Assembly (NCBI GenBank): GCA_021845665.1
Contig: JAJZVO010000022.1
Coordinates: 1 to 64,000 of the forward strand
Length of the DNA stretch: 64,000 bases
DNA from: Bacteroidota bacterium
Lineage (GTDB): Bacteria; Bacteroidota; Ignavibacteria; Kryptoniales; JAKASW01
Reading direction: 5' to 3'
Translations under genes and position numbers: made by a program
In this document: one piece after another, positions 63,567 through 64,000 of the stretch
Position numbering within the stretch: the first letter of the stretch is position 1
Layout: each line of letters begins with the position of its first letter
Notes under the pieces: generated by a model
What the model was told of the DNA's origin: nothing
Database searches by the model: none
Seen by the model: the letters and a program-made list of their open reading frames with translations, nothing else

Positions 63567-64000
63567 GTTTTTCTCTTATGCTGATTGACAAGGCATGAGC
63601 CGTAAGGCCCTCATTTTCGGCAAAGACCTGGATTTTTCGGGCATCGCGCTCAAATGCCTCTTTCGAATAATGAATTACACTCGACCGTTTCACAAATGCG
63701 TCCACGCTCAAAACCGAGGAAAAGCGGGCAGTGCCGCCTGTAGGGAGTACGTGGCTCGGGCCGGCAAAGTAATCGCCGACGGGCTCGGGGGAATAGTCAC
63801 CGATAAAGACTGCGCCTGCGTTCCTTATCCGCCCGAGGAGTTCCCAGGCAGACTCGGATTCTATTTCGAGATGTTCAGGCGCAATGTCGTTGACAAGATT
63901 AACGGCATCGTTCATATCCTGTACTAAGAATGCTGCGCCGTTCCGCCGGATCGATTCCGCTGCTATCTTTCTCCGCGACATGGTGCCAAGGAACTCGGTC
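63550..64000 (-). CDS. hisD: Histidinol dehydrogenase, C-terminal part (cut by window end)
   Basis: The frame is open through the window edge, so only about the last 150 residues are seen. HisD landmarks present: NDIAPEHLEIE, NAGAVFIGDYSPEPVGDYFAGPSHVLPT (the substrate and zinc region) and GLTAHALSISIRE at the C-terminus. The enzyme oxidises histidinol to histidine in two NAD-dependent steps. It is followed directly by hisC, so a his operon probably extends beyond the window. Confidence 0.92.
   Translation of the reverse strand, partial: TEFLGTMSRRKIAAESIRRNGAAFLVQDMNDAVNLVNDIAPEHLEIESESAWELLGRIRNAGAVFIGDYSPEPVGDYFAGPSHVLPTGGTARFSSVLSVDAFVKRSSVIHYSKEAFERDARKIQVFAENEGLTAHALSISIREKRGRSK

Noticed and set aside
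1-64000. rRNA, tRNA, CRISPR arrays, integrases and transposases
   Set aside because: Looked for by reading the intergenic gaps and the gene translations; none could be supported.

Overview
The window is 64 kb of a bacterial chromosome with mid-range GC (about half, judged by eye). Gene content points to the Bacteroidota/Chlorobiota/Ignavibacteriota (FCB) assemblage, most like an Ignavibacteria-type lineage. The markers are a GWxTD-domain remnant, two PorV/PorQ-type outer-membrane proteins, a secreted protein ending in a FlgD/T9SS-type sorting domain, a DUF2723 membrane protein and a TolC/HlyD export operon. The three promoter-like sites I can support have sigma70-like -35/-10 boxes with 17-nt spacers, not the -33/-7 boxes of Bacteroidia. 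GTG and TTG starts are frequent, and many neighbours overlap by exactly four bases (NTGA). I saw no rRNA, tRNA, CRISPR array, integrase or transposase gene.

Layout. (1) 1-3.05 kb, plus strand: a frameshifted GWxTD remnant, pdxA, a SAM methyltransferase and an ftsE-like ATPase. (2) 3.2-15.1 kb, minus strand: NifU-like and Mrp/NBP35 Fe-S factors, a secreted GH114/TM1410-like protein, two acyl-CoA dehydrogenases, MeaB, a GalE-like epimerase, PurD, a glycosyltransferase, an Xaa-Pro peptidase and IMP dehydrogenase. (3) 15.1-15.66 kb: an intergenic stretch with a 144-bp inverted-repeat element. (4) 15.7-24.0 kb, minus strand: a secreted GH18 protein, then a YbhFSR-like tripartite exporter operon (TetR, HlyD lipoprotein, ATPase, TolC, ATPase, two permeases). 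(5) 24.0-40.6 kb: a surface-polysaccharide locus with sugar-nucleotide enzymes (RfbB, a UDP-HexNAc dehydrogenase, WecB), Wzz, a Wzy-like polymerase, Wzx, an initiating sugar-phosphate transferase and several glycosyltransferases, two of them unusual fusions.

(6) 41.0-47.2 kb: rpmB on its own promoter, then the minus-strand set pgsA-pgpA-cinA-thpR-recA-recX-AI-2E exporter. (7) 47.4-60.9 kb, plus strand: M20 hydrolase and glnE; then a cell-envelope run of DUF2723 protein, membrane GT2, M50 protease, lipoprotein, Asp-box/FlgD secreted protein, two PorV-like barrels and a GT4. (8) 60.9-64 kb, minus strand: a sigma54 response regulator, hisC and the 3' end of hisD.

How the parts fit: regions 5 and 7 are both envelope-directed. 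Region 5 has the pieces of a Wzx/Wzy-dependent polymer with UDP-ManNAcA-type and dTDP-sugar precursors. The lipoprotein/cargo/barrel/barrel run in region 7 is one four-base-overlapping unit and looks like a dedicated surface-protein module. The strongest candidates for something undescribed are that unit, the GT2 protein fused to a sugar-phosphate transferase whose catalytic core is missing, and the GT4-GT9 fusion.
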